NCBI RefSeq assembly: GCF_051960575.1
Contig: NZ_JBQCEE010000116.1
Location: 1-12,042 of the forward strand
From: JBQCEE01 sp051960575
GTDB taxonomy: Bacteria; Actinomycetota; Actinomycetes; Mycobacteriales; Jatrophihabitantaceae
Length of the DNA stretch: 12,042 nt
Direction of reading: 5' to 3'
Under the pieces are notes generated by a model, which ran no database searches, was not told the DNA's origin, and worked only from the letters and a program-made list of their open reading frames with translations. The number at the start of each line of letters is the position of its first letter. The first letter of the stretch is position 1. The position numbers and the translations under genes are program-made. Below, piece after piece: positions 1-5,658 of this stretch.

Positions 1-588
1 CAGAGAACATTGCTTCCGGCGAAATCGGCACGGGGACCGGAATCGGTCTACCCTGATCCTCGGGTCGGCCGGCGGCCAGCGAAAGCTCCGGGGCCGGGGC
101 TCGGTCGGGGGGGACGGGTCTACTCGCTCAGCATCGCGCCCGGTGTTCCCCCTCGAGAGAGCAGGAACATCGGGTCTGATGGCCACAACCCGCTCGTCAT
201 CGCGGGCGACCGTTGCCGGCGAACTCCACGCTCCGGTCACCCGGAGCGGGGCGGCGTCGAAGCGGGTTCCTCTGGCGCTGTCCCCGTTCTCACCCGACCC
301 CTCGCCCAGAGCTGAACCAACCGTCGAGCATGTCGATGGCATTGTCGACAAGTCTGGACGCGACGGCTCGCCGTGCGCGTAGCCATGCCTGGTTGGCGTT
401 GGCCAGAGCGGCATTCCGTCGACGGTGACGAAGGCACAATCCCATGCTTCGCAAGCGATGTGCGCGCTGAGTCGTCGCCAGACGCGGCCACAAACCCAGC
501 CGCTCGCACGGCAGGCTGGACGACCGACTGCCCGGCGGGCAGCTCAACGACCAGCGCTGGCCCACAGGGACCAATCACTCCAACGCTT
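1..588. other. No convincing gene; region beyond the 3' end of the tRNA
   Basis: Several open frames of 70-110 codons cross this stretch on both strands, but none resembles a family I recognise. They overlap one another, lack a good ribosome binding site and do not show the strong third-position G/C preference of the genes to the right. The most protein-like stretch is on the minus strand at about 300-420, with segments such as NAALANANQAWL and VDNAIDMLDGWF. Its codons (AAT, GCA, CTA, AGA, CTT) are less G/C-biased than in neighbouring genes, so it may be a decayed gene or chance. A perfect 10-bp palindrome CCAGCGCTGG lies at 551-560. I see no other tRNA, IS end or att repeat. Confidence 0.5.
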
Positions 589-665
589 TGGTGGGGCGGG
601 CGGGGCTCGAACCCGCGACCCGGAGATTATGAGTCCCCTGCTCTGACCAGCTGAGCTACCGCCCC
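589..665 (-). tRNA. tRNA with CAT anticodon (elongator Met or Ile2)
   Basis: Read on the minus strand this folds into a complete 77-nt cloverleaf. The acceptor stem GGGGCGG pairs perfectly with CCGCCCC, followed by discriminator A and an encoded CCA end (589-591). The D stem is GCTC/GAGC. The anticodon stem is GGGGA/TCTCC with one G-T pair, around the loop CTCATAA. The T arm is GCGGG-TTCGAGC-CCCGC. The anticodon CAT lies at 629-631. The loop and the AGCTGGTCAGAGC D arm suit elongator tRNA-Met, but tRNA-Ile2, in which C34 is modified to lysidine by TilS, has the same anticodon and a very similar loop. An initiator tRNA is unlikely: position 1 pairs with 72, and the anticodon stem lacks the three consecutive G-C pairs next to the loop. 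Confidence 0.95.
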
Positions 666-695
666 GAGACACCCGGTGCCCGCGTGCCGCCGATC

Positions 696-701
696 AGCCT
701 A
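696..701 (-). promoter_or_regulatory. Possible -10 element for the tRNA
   Basis: On the minus strand the hexamer TAGGCT matches the actinobacterial TANNNT -10 pattern. It would place transcription start near 689, about 24 nt upstream of the mature tRNA 5' end at 665. No good -35 hexamer is visible at the usual distance, so this is tentative. Confidence 0.3.
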
Positions 702-859
702 GCCACGCGTCCGACGTCAGCCCGGAGGCCGCGGGAACACGGCCGATCCTGCGCACTGCAGGACCACTCACGCACCGGTTCCTGACAATCCGTGCCTCGA
801 TTTGCGGCGCCTCCGAGCCAATGGGAACTTCCGGTCGTCATCACTCGAATGGGGGCAGT

Positions 860-2020
860 ATGAAGATCCCACCACCACGACCACGCGTCCGCCGATCGCT
901 CCGCATCGGCGTCGCCACCGCCCTGACGCTGACCGCCGCCGCGGTCGTCGCCCCGTCGGCCGAAGCCGCCGTCAACGGGCTGGTGCCCGGACTGTCCGTG
1001 AACTGTTCGCCCGGCCAGTTGCTCGAGACGAACACGACGACGTGCACGGTCACCGGCCAGCCGTCGCCGCTCTACACCAACGACACGGCGTCGCCCGTCG
1101 TGACACCGTCCGGTGTCGTGACCTTCAGCGGGAACGGCAGCTTCACCCCCGCAAGCTGCACTCTCTCCACGGTCAACAACGTCAGCCAGTGCTCGGTGAC
1201 GTACGCGCCCGCGGGCGCGGGTTCGGACACGCGCGTCGACACGGTCACGGCCGGCTACGCGGGTGACCAGTACTTCCAGGCCGCGAGCACCTTCACCACC
1301 GTCGGCGTGCGGGCCCGCCAGCAGCCCGTCGTGGCCGTGACCTGCACACCGAACCGCGTGTACGAGTCGAACACGACCGCCTGCATCTTCACGGCGCAGA
1401 CGGCGCAGCTGATCCAGGGCGACACCACCCCGATCGGCGGCACGTTCACCCCGACCGGCACGGTGACGTTCTCCGGCGCGGGCGGCGGCTTCTCCCCCGC
1501 GTCCTGCACGCTGACGGCGGCCAACAACGTCGCGCAGTGCACCGTCAGCTACACACCGTCCGGACCTGGATCGGCGAACCGCACCGACTCGATCAGCGCG
1601 GCATACTCGGGCGACCACGTCTTCGCGCCGACGACGGCATCGACGACGGTCTCGGTCGTGCCCCGCGAGAACCCGGTCATCGCGGTGACCTGCTCGCCGA
1701 ACCGGGTGATCACCGGACGCACCACCACCTGCACGTTCACCGGCCAGCCGGGGTCGCTCTGGCCGAACACCACGGGCCCGAGCACGTACTACCCGACCGG
1801 CACGGTCACGTTCTCGTCGCCGTCGGGCGTGTTCACCCCGGCGTCGTGCAGCCCGACGCGCGTCAACAACGTCACCCAGTGCGCGGTGAGCTACACCCCG
1901 ACCGGCCCGGCTCCGCTGGGCCGCAGCGACCGGATCGACGTCGCGTACTCCGGTGACCAGATCTTCGCGCCCGCTTCGGCGTACACGACGATCACGGTCA
2001 CCAGCGGCGTCCTGGTCTGA
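860..2020 (+). CDS. Secreted Ig-like repeat protein with three cysteine-containing repeats
   Basis: A 386-residue exported protein of unknown function. The ATG at 860 is chosen because it follows a G-rich stretch and directly begins a textbook signal peptide: basic MKIPPPRPRVRRSLR, a hydrophobic core at about 16-31, and a likely AEA cleavage site near residue 36. An in-frame ATG at 821 would put 13 polar residues in front of the signal. The mature part is three tandem domains (about 45-150, 157-267, 273-380), each with a PTGTVTFS-like strand, an SPASC...NNVxQC pair and a closing AYSGDxxFAP segment. This is characteristic of group 3 bacterial Ig-like (Big_3-type) domains of actinobacterial surface proteins. 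Each repeat has four cysteines. There is no LPXTG motif, C-terminal membrane helix or catalytic domain, so it is probably released or loosely held. An adhesive or structural role is inferred only from fold type. Confidence 0.85.
   Translation: MKIPPPRPRVRRSLRIGVATALTLTAAAVVAPSAEAAVNGLVPGLSVNCSPGQLLETNTTTCTVTGQPSPLYTNDTASPVVTPSGVVTFSGNGSFTPASCTLSTVNNVSQCSVTYAPAGAGSDTRVDTVTAGYAGDQYFQAASTFTTVGVRARQQPVVAVTCTPNRVYESNTTACIFTAQTAQLIQGDTTPIGGTFTPTGTVTFSGAGGGFSPASCTLTAANNVAQCTVSYTPSGPGSANRTDSISAAYSGDHVFAPTTASTTVSVVPRENPVIAVTCSPNRVITGRTTTCTFTGQPGSLWPNTTGPSTYYPTGTVTFSSPSGVFTPASCSPTRVNNVTQCAVSYTPTGPAPLGRSDRIDVAYSGDQIFAPASAYTTITVTSGVLV
992..1999 (+). repeat. Three tandem Ig-like coding repeats of about 340 bp
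   Basis: The units run approximately 992-1327, 1328-1675 and 1676-1999. At protein level units 2 and 3 are closest: VAVTCTPNRV against VAVTCSPNRV, and PTGTVTFS in both. Unit 1 is more diverged, with VNCSPGQLLETNTTTC and PSGVVTFSG. Cysteines fall at residues 49/62/100/111, 162/175/216/227 and 278/291/330/341. Spacing is constant at 13 and 11 for the outer pairs and varies from 38 to 41 in the middle. The nucleotide sequences have diverged, so this is old duplication and not a slippage-prone array. Confidence 0.85.
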
Positions 2021-2032
2021 CCGGTCCGACGC

Positions 2033-2076
2033 GGACGCCCGGCTCCTGACCGACCCCTGCCAGGAGCCGGGCGTCC
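2033..2076 (+). terminator. Strong hairpin, probable terminator of the Ig-repeat gene
   Basis: The arms GGACGCCCGGCTCCTG (2033-2048) and CAGGAGCCGGGCGTCC (2061-2076) are perfectly complementary over 16 bp, with a 12-nt loop, starting 13 nt after the stop codon at 2020. There is no U-tract, which is common for terminators in high-GC actinobacteria. Position and stability favour termination. A role as an operator for the gene starting at 2109 is less likely. Confidence 0.75.
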
Positions 2077-2096
2077 CGCTGCCGTCGCGCGCACGG

Positions 2097-2108
2097 CACG
2101 ATGGGCGG
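2097..2108 (+). promoter_or_regulatory. Possible leaderless promoter (-10 CACGAT) of the coiled-coil gene
   Basis: The hexamer CACGAT (2097-2102) is followed by GGGCGG and then the GTG start at 2109, so transcription would begin at the start codon. The first base deviates from the TANNNT pattern. The 15 bases ending in the start codon differ at only two positions from those at 8377-8391, upstream of another gene in this window. No Shine-Dalgarno is apparent. Confidence 0.35.
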
Positions 2109-2990
2109 GTGGCCGACGACCCGTTCGACGCGCTCTACCGGGTGCGTCCAGACGAGTTCACCGCCCTGCGCGCGCAGCTCGCCGCCGAGGCGAAGCAGGC
2201 GGGCGACGCGGCGGCCGCGAAGCGGATCGGCGCCGCCCGCAAGCCCACGGTCGCGGCGTGGATCGTCAACCAGCTCGCCGACGGCGACACCCGCGCGCGC
2301 CTCACCGATCTCGGCGAGCGGCTGCGCGACGCCCATGCGCAGGTCGACCCGCAGCGCATCCGGGCGCTCTCGGTCGAGCAGCGCGGCCTGGTCGACGAGC
2401 TCGCGCGCACCGCGTTCCAACGGGCCGGCATTGCCGATCCGGCCGCGGCGCTGCGCGATGACGTCACCGGCACGGTGCAGGCCGCCATCGCCGACCCGGA
2501 CGTGACCGCCCAGCTCGGCCGGCTCACCAAGGCCGAGCGCTGGTCGGGCTTCGGCGGCTTCGGGGGCGCCGCGCCGGTGCTCACGGTCGTGCCCGGCGGG
2601 CGCGCCATTAAGGCGCCGAGCAGGACGAAGCGGCCACAGCCGGCACCAGAAGCGCCTCCGGATGACGACGAGGAACGCGACCTGCGGGCCGAGGTCATCC
2701 GCGCGGCGGAGGCCGATCTGCGCACCGCCGACGCGACGCTCGCCGCCGCCGAGCAGGGGAAGTCGGAGGCCGACGACGAGGTCACCGAGCGACAGGCCTC
2801 CCTCGCCGCCGCGCGGCTGCGCCACCGCGACGCCGAGCAGCGGCTGCGCGAGGCACAGCGCCGGTTGGACGAGGCCGAGCAGTCGTTCGCCGACGCCAAG
2901 GCGGCGGCCCGCGACGCGGCCGAGCTGGTCAGCGCCGCGAAGCAGCAGCAGAAACAGCGCCGCACCGCCCTCGCGAAGGCCAGACGCTGA
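2109..2990 (+). CDS. Hypothetical protein with a C-terminal coiled coil
   Basis: A 293-residue protein I cannot assign to a named function. Residues 1-145 are helical and alanine-rich. They include KPTVAAWIVNQLA at 46-57, a segment I associate with uncharacterised actinobacterial proteins. A short glycine patch, SGFGGFGG, spans 146-153, and a proline-rich acidic linker runs over about 165-190. Residues 190-290 consist of Ala, Glu, Arg, Asp and Lys with heptad character and no proline, so a long coiled coil is likely. There is no signal peptide, membrane helix or catalytic motif, so it is probably cytoplasmic. The GTG at 2109 is preferred over the far upstream ATG at 1953, which would overlap the preceding gene and the hairpin. 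Its stop lies three bases from the stop of the convergent AraC gene. Confidence 0.75.
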   Translation: MADDPFDALYRVRPDEFTALRAQLAAEAKQAGDAAAAKRIGAARKPTVAAWIVNQLADGDTRARLTDLGERLRDAHAQVDPQRIRALSVEQRGLVDELARTAFQRAGIADPAAALRDDVTGTVQAAIADPDVTAQLGRLTKAERWSGFGGFGGAAPVLTVVPGGRAIKAPSRTKRPQPAPEAPPDDDEERDLRAEVIRAAEADLRTADATLAAAEQGKSEADDEVTERQASLAAARLRHRDAEQRLREAQRRLDEAEQSFADAKAAARDAAELVSAAKQQQKQRRTALAKARR

Positions 2991-2993
2991 CCG

Positions 2994-3983
2994 TCAGTGC
3001 ACGCCCTCGCGATGCGCCGACCGGTAGGCGCGCGGCGACAGCCCGAACTCCTTGCGGAACGCGCGCGAGAAGTACTCGGCCGAGGTGAAGCCGCAGTCGA
3101 TCGCGACCTTCTCGACCTGACCGATGCCGGACGCGGCGGTGAGCAGCTCGGCGGCCCGCTCGAGGCGGCGGCGCCGGATGCGGGTGGCCGGGCTGTCCAT
3201 GCCGCTGAACGCCCGGTAGAGCTGGCGCAGCGAGATCGACAGCTCCGCCGCGATGGTGGCGGGCGTCAGGGTCGGGTCGGCAGCCTGCTCGAAGATGATC
3301 GCGTCGGTTCGGGCGCGGATCAGTTCCATCTGCGCGAGTTCCGCCGGTGCGCGGCGCGCGCATGTGCGCAGCAGCAGGCCGGCGAGCGCGGCGAGGTAGC
3401 GGTCGATGCCGACCATCGCCGTGCTGGTGCTGAAATCGGTCGTGCCGGGCACCAGCAGGCTGACCGCCGAGTCGAGCAGGTTGATCTGCATGGGGGTGAG
3501 GTCGAAGGTCTCGTCCAGCAGGTCGTGCATCGCGGTCTGCTCGAGCCCCAGCGCCGCGGCCGGCACGCTGAGCGTGAACAGGTGCGTGTTGGTCAGGAAG
3601 CGCTCGGACAGCTGCGCCTCCGGCTCGAAGAACCGCAGCACGCCGCCGTCGGTCGGGCCGGTCGGCGCGAACACGGTGCCGCCGCGCTCGACCCGCGCCA
3701 GCAGGTTGACGTTGTTCTCGAGCGAGGGTGGCGTCGGCTGCCGTGCGGGCCGGTGCAGTTCCGCGCCGCTCACCGTCGACGCCGTCCAGATCGACCGCAA
3801 TGCCCGAAGTCGGGCGCCCTTAAAGAAGTACGGCGCGTGCACCTGCCGCAGCGGCGCGATCTGCATCCCCAGCGGCCCGGTGCGTGACCGTCCGGACCAT
3901 GTGTCCGGGTTGTCGCTCGAGAGGTCGAGCCACGCGACCGCGCCCGGAGGCGGAAGGTCGTACCGCAGCGTGGCCTCGGACAC
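2994..3983 (-). CDS. AraC/XylS-family transcriptional regulator
   Basis: A 329-residue regulator. The N-terminal part (about 1-215) looks like an AraC-binding-like sensory domain. The C-terminal AraC-type DNA-binding region has a first helix-turn-helix at about 239-260 (LTPATIAAELSISLRQLYRAF) and a second at about 288-320. The second ends in the family signature, with VAIDCGFTSAEYFSRAFRKEFG and SPRAYR. The GTG at 3983 is chosen because GGGAGG lies five bases upstream of it. The frame stays open to an ATG at 4076, but that extension is arginine-rich and would cover the promoter region. The gene is divergent from the LLM oxidoreductase, whose promoter it probably controls. The effector is unknown. 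Confidence 0.9.
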   Translation of the reverse strand: MSEATLRYDLPPPGAVAWLDLSSDNPDTWSGRSRTGPLGMQIAPLRQVHAPYFFKGARLRALRSIWTASTVSGAELHRPARQPTPPSLENNVNLLARVERGGTVFAPTGPTDGGVLRFFEPEAQLSERFLTNTHLFTLSVPAAALGLEQTAMHDLLDETFDLTPMQINLLDSAVSLLVPGTTDFSTSTAMVGIDRYLAALAGLLLRTCARRAPAELAQMELIRARTDAIIFEQAADPTLTPATIAAELSISLRQLYRAFSGMDSPATRIRRRRLERAAELLTAASGIGQVEKVAIDCGFTSAEYFSRAFRKEFGLSPRAYRSAHREGVH

Positions 3984-4010
3984 GACACCCTCCCGGCACG
4001 GATGTTCTGC

Positions 4011-4034
4011 GGCGAACCTATGGCTCGGTTCGCC
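4011..4034. promoter_or_regulatory. Perfect 8-8-8 inverted repeat between the araC-type and LLM genes
   Basis: GGCGAACC (4011-4018) and GGTTCGCC (4027-4034) are exact reverse complements separated by TATGGCTC. The element lies within the 115-bp gap between two divergent starts. It overlaps a minus-strand hexamer TAGGTT (4015-4020), a plausible -10 for the regulator with start near 4008. It is a good candidate operator, probably for autoregulation or for control of both genes. AraC proteins often bind direct repeats, so a different binding protein remains possible. Confidence 0.5.
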
Positions 4035-4059
4035 CTGCCGCAACCGTGAGCGGCGGGGG

Positions 4060-4073
4060 TTACAGTGCTGCAA
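4060..4073. promoter_or_regulatory. Second, imperfect dyad before the LLM gene
   Basis: TTACAG-TG-CTGCAA has arms that match at five of six positions. It lies 14 nt upstream of the ribosome binding site of the LLM gene, close to where its promoter should be; TACAGT within it also fits TANNNT. It may be an activator site or the core promoter, but short dyads like this arise by chance. Confidence 0.25.
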
Positions 4074-4098
4074 CACGTTCCACTTGCGGAGGCAGCGC

Positions 4099-5124
4099 GT
4101 GAAGCTCGGCTACCACACCGGTTACTGGTCGGCAGGCCCGCCGGAGGGCATCACCGAGACGATCGCCCTCTGCGAGTCGCTCGGCTTCGACTCGATCTGG
4201 ACGGCGGAGGCCTACGGCTCGGACTGCCTCACCCCGCTGGCCTGGTGGGGCTCGCGCACCTCGTCGGTGCGCCTCGGCACCAACATCCTGCAGATGTCGG
4301 CCCGCAGCCCGGCCGCCACGGCGATGGCCGCGATGACGCTCGACCACCTCAGTGGCGGACGCTTCGTGCTCGGGCTCGGCGCGTCCGGCCCGCAGGTCGT
4401 CGAGGGCTGGTACGGCCAGCCGTATCCCAAGCCGCTGGCCCGCACGCGGGAGTACATCGAGATCGTGCGGAAGATCCTGGCGCGGGACGAACCGGTGACC
4501 CACCAGGGCGAGCACTACCCGCTGCCCTATCCCGGCGGCACCGGCCTCGGCAAGCCGTTGAAGTCGATCGTGCACCCGTTGCGGGCCGACCTGCCGATCC
4601 TGCTCGCGGCCGAGGGACCGAAGAACGTCGCGCTCGCGGCCGAGATCGCCGACGGCTGGCTGCCAATGTTCTTCTCCCCCGGCATGGACGCGCACTACCG
4701 GGCCAACCTGGCCGAGGGCTTCGCCCGTCCGGGGGCCCGGCGCACCGCCGACGACTTCGAGATCTCGAGCTTCGTCCCGGTGATCGTGCACGACGACATC
4801 GAGGAGGCCGCCGACTTCGTGCGCCCGTCGCTGGCGCTCTACATCGGCGGCATGGGCGCGAAGACCATGAACTTCCACGCCGACCTGTTCGCCCGCATGG
4901 GCTACGAGGCCGAGGTGGCCAAGATCCAGGAGCTCTACCTCGCCGGGCGCAAGGACGAGGCACGGGCGGTGATCCCCACGGCGCTCGTCGAGGACATCGC
5001 CCTCATCGGCCCGCTGGCCAAGATCAAGGACGAGAAGCAGCGGTGGGAGCAGACCTGCCTCACCTCACTGCTGATCCAGGCCCACCCGTCGCAGCTGCCG
5101 TCGATCGCCGAGGCGCTCGGCTGA
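4099..5124 (+). CDS. LLM-class F420-dependent oxidoreductase, Rv3520c type
   Basis: A 341-residue luciferase-like monooxygenase-fold (TIM barrel) protein of full family length, expected to use reduced coenzyme F420 in a cytoplasmic redox reaction of unknown substrate. Family features in order are KLGYHTGYW at the N terminus, FDSIWTAEAYGSD (30-42), PLAWWGSRT (46-54), VRLGTNILQMSARSP (57-71), LDHLSGGRFVLGLGASGPQVVEGWYGQPYPKP (81-112) and the cofactor-side LLAAEGPKNVALAAEIADGWLP (168-189). These match the actinobacterial Rv3520c group. The GTG at 4099 has a clean GGAGG at 4088-4092, six bases upstream. No substrate-defining neighbour is present apart from the divergent AraC regulator. F420 use is a family inference and no biosynthesis genes are in the window. 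Confidence 0.9.
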   Translation: MKLGYHTGYWSAGPPEGITETIALCESLGFDSIWTAEAYGSDCLTPLAWWGSRTSSVRLGTNILQMSARSPAATAMAAMTLDHLSGGRFVLGLGASGPQVVEGWYGQPYPKPLARTREYIEIVRKILARDEPVTHQGEHYPLPYPGGTGLGKPLKSIVHPLRADLPILLAAEGPKNVALAAEIADGWLPMFFSPGMDAHYRANLAEGFARPGARRTADDFEISSFVPVIVHDDIEEAADFVRPSLALYIGGMGAKTMNFHADLFARMGYEAEVAKIQELYLAGRKDEARAVIPTALVEDIALIGPLAKIKDEKQRWEQTCLTSLLIQAHPSQLPSIAEALG

Positions 5125-5138
5125 CCGTCGCCTGAGTG

Positions 5139-5169
5139 GCTCTGCCACGGAACAGTTCTGTGGCAGAGC
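5139..5169. promoter_or_regulatory. 31-bp near-perfect palindrome, probable MarR operator
   Basis: The arms GCTCTGCCAC (5139-5148) and GTGGCAGAGC (5160-5169) are exact reverse complements. The core between them is also symmetric (GAAC-A-GTTC, 5150-5158), with a single mismatched pair at 5149/5159. The palindrome starts 14 nt after the LLM stop and ends 12 nt before the GTG of the MarR gene, abutting its likely -10. This fits an autorepressor site. It could also act as a terminator hairpin for the LLM gene, and the two roles do not exclude each other. Confidence 0.65.
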
Positions 5170-5181
5170 TATTCTGGCAGG
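5170..5181 (+). promoter_or_regulatory. Probable leaderless promoter (-10 TATTCT) of the MarR-ClC pair
   Basis: TATTCT (5170-5175) matches TANNNT and is followed by exactly six bases and the GTG at 5182. Transcription would therefore start at or next to the start codon. There is no convincing Shine-Dalgarno. The 31-bp palindrome occupies the spacer and -35 area immediately upstream. Confidence 0.55.
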
Positions 5182-5658
5182 GTGACGAGCCGACACGGAG
5201 ACGACGCCTGGCCGCTGGCCGAGATCGTCACGCGGCTGCGCCGGACGCTGCGGTCGAGCGTGCGCAGCGAGATCCCGTGGGAGCGCCTGCCCATGGCGCA
5301 GGTCGAACTGCTGCAACGGCTCGCCGACGAGCCCGGTCTGCGGCTCGGCGACCTGGCCGCCCGGCACCGGCTGGCCGCCAACACGGTGAGCACCCTGGTG
5401 CAGCAGATGGTGCAGGGCGGCCTGGTCGAGCGCGGTGCCGATCCGGCCGATCGGCGCGCGACCGTGTTGACGCTGACCGATGCCGGACGCGAGCACCTGC
5501 AGCACTGGCTCGAGGCGAACAGCCGCCGCATCGCCGGTGCGCTCGACGCGCTGCCGGCGGCCGACCGGCGTGCGATCGGGAACGCGCTGCCCGCACTGCT
5601 GCGCCTGGTCGAGCGTCTCGAGGAGCAGGCGAACCCCGACGAGACGCCTCGACGATGA
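5182..5658 (+). CDS. MarR-family transcriptional regulator
   Basis: A 158-residue winged-helix repressor of normal MarR length. The DNA-binding core covers about 38-105: MAQVELLQRLADEPGLRLGDLA, a recognition region around HRLAANTVSTLVQQMVQGGLV, and the wing DPADRRATVLTLTDAGR (87-103). The flanking helices at about 10-35 and 108-150 would form the dimer interface. There are no cysteines, so thiol redox sensing is excluded and a small-molecule ligand or pH-type cue is more likely. Its stop overlaps the next start (ATGA, 5655-5658), so it is co-translated with a ClC-type transporter, the most likely regulatory target besides itself. Confidence 0.9.
   Translation: MTSRHGDDAWPLAEIVTRLRRTLRSSVRSEIPWERLPMAQVELLQRLADEPGLRLGDLAARHRLAANTVSTLVQQMVQGGLVERGADPADRRATVLTLTDAGREHLQHWLEANSRRIAGALDALPAADRRAIGNALPALLRLVERLEEQANPDETPRR

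Noticed and set aside
237..578. Minus-strand frame of 113 codons before the tRNA, and overlapping frames on both strands
   Set aside because: No recognisable domain, no ribosome binding site, weak codon bias and heavy mutual overlap; treated as non-coding or decayed.
821..859. Upstream ATG for the Ig-repeat protein
   Set aside because: It would place polar residues ahead of an otherwise normal signal peptide.
656..1618. Minus-strand frame of 320 codons opposite the Ig-repeat gene
   Set aside because: Arg/Gly-rich shadow of the plus-strand gene, which has a clear signal peptide and repeats; it also begins inside the tRNA region.
992..1999. CRISPR or satellite-type array
   Set aside because: The periodicity is in the protein, with units of about 340 bp and diverged DNA; there are no short identical repeats.
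5136..5654. Upstream extension of the ClC frame to 5136
   Set aside because: It would overlap the whole MarR gene in another frame and gives Arg/Ala-rich sequence; the ATGA overlap at 5655 is the natural start.
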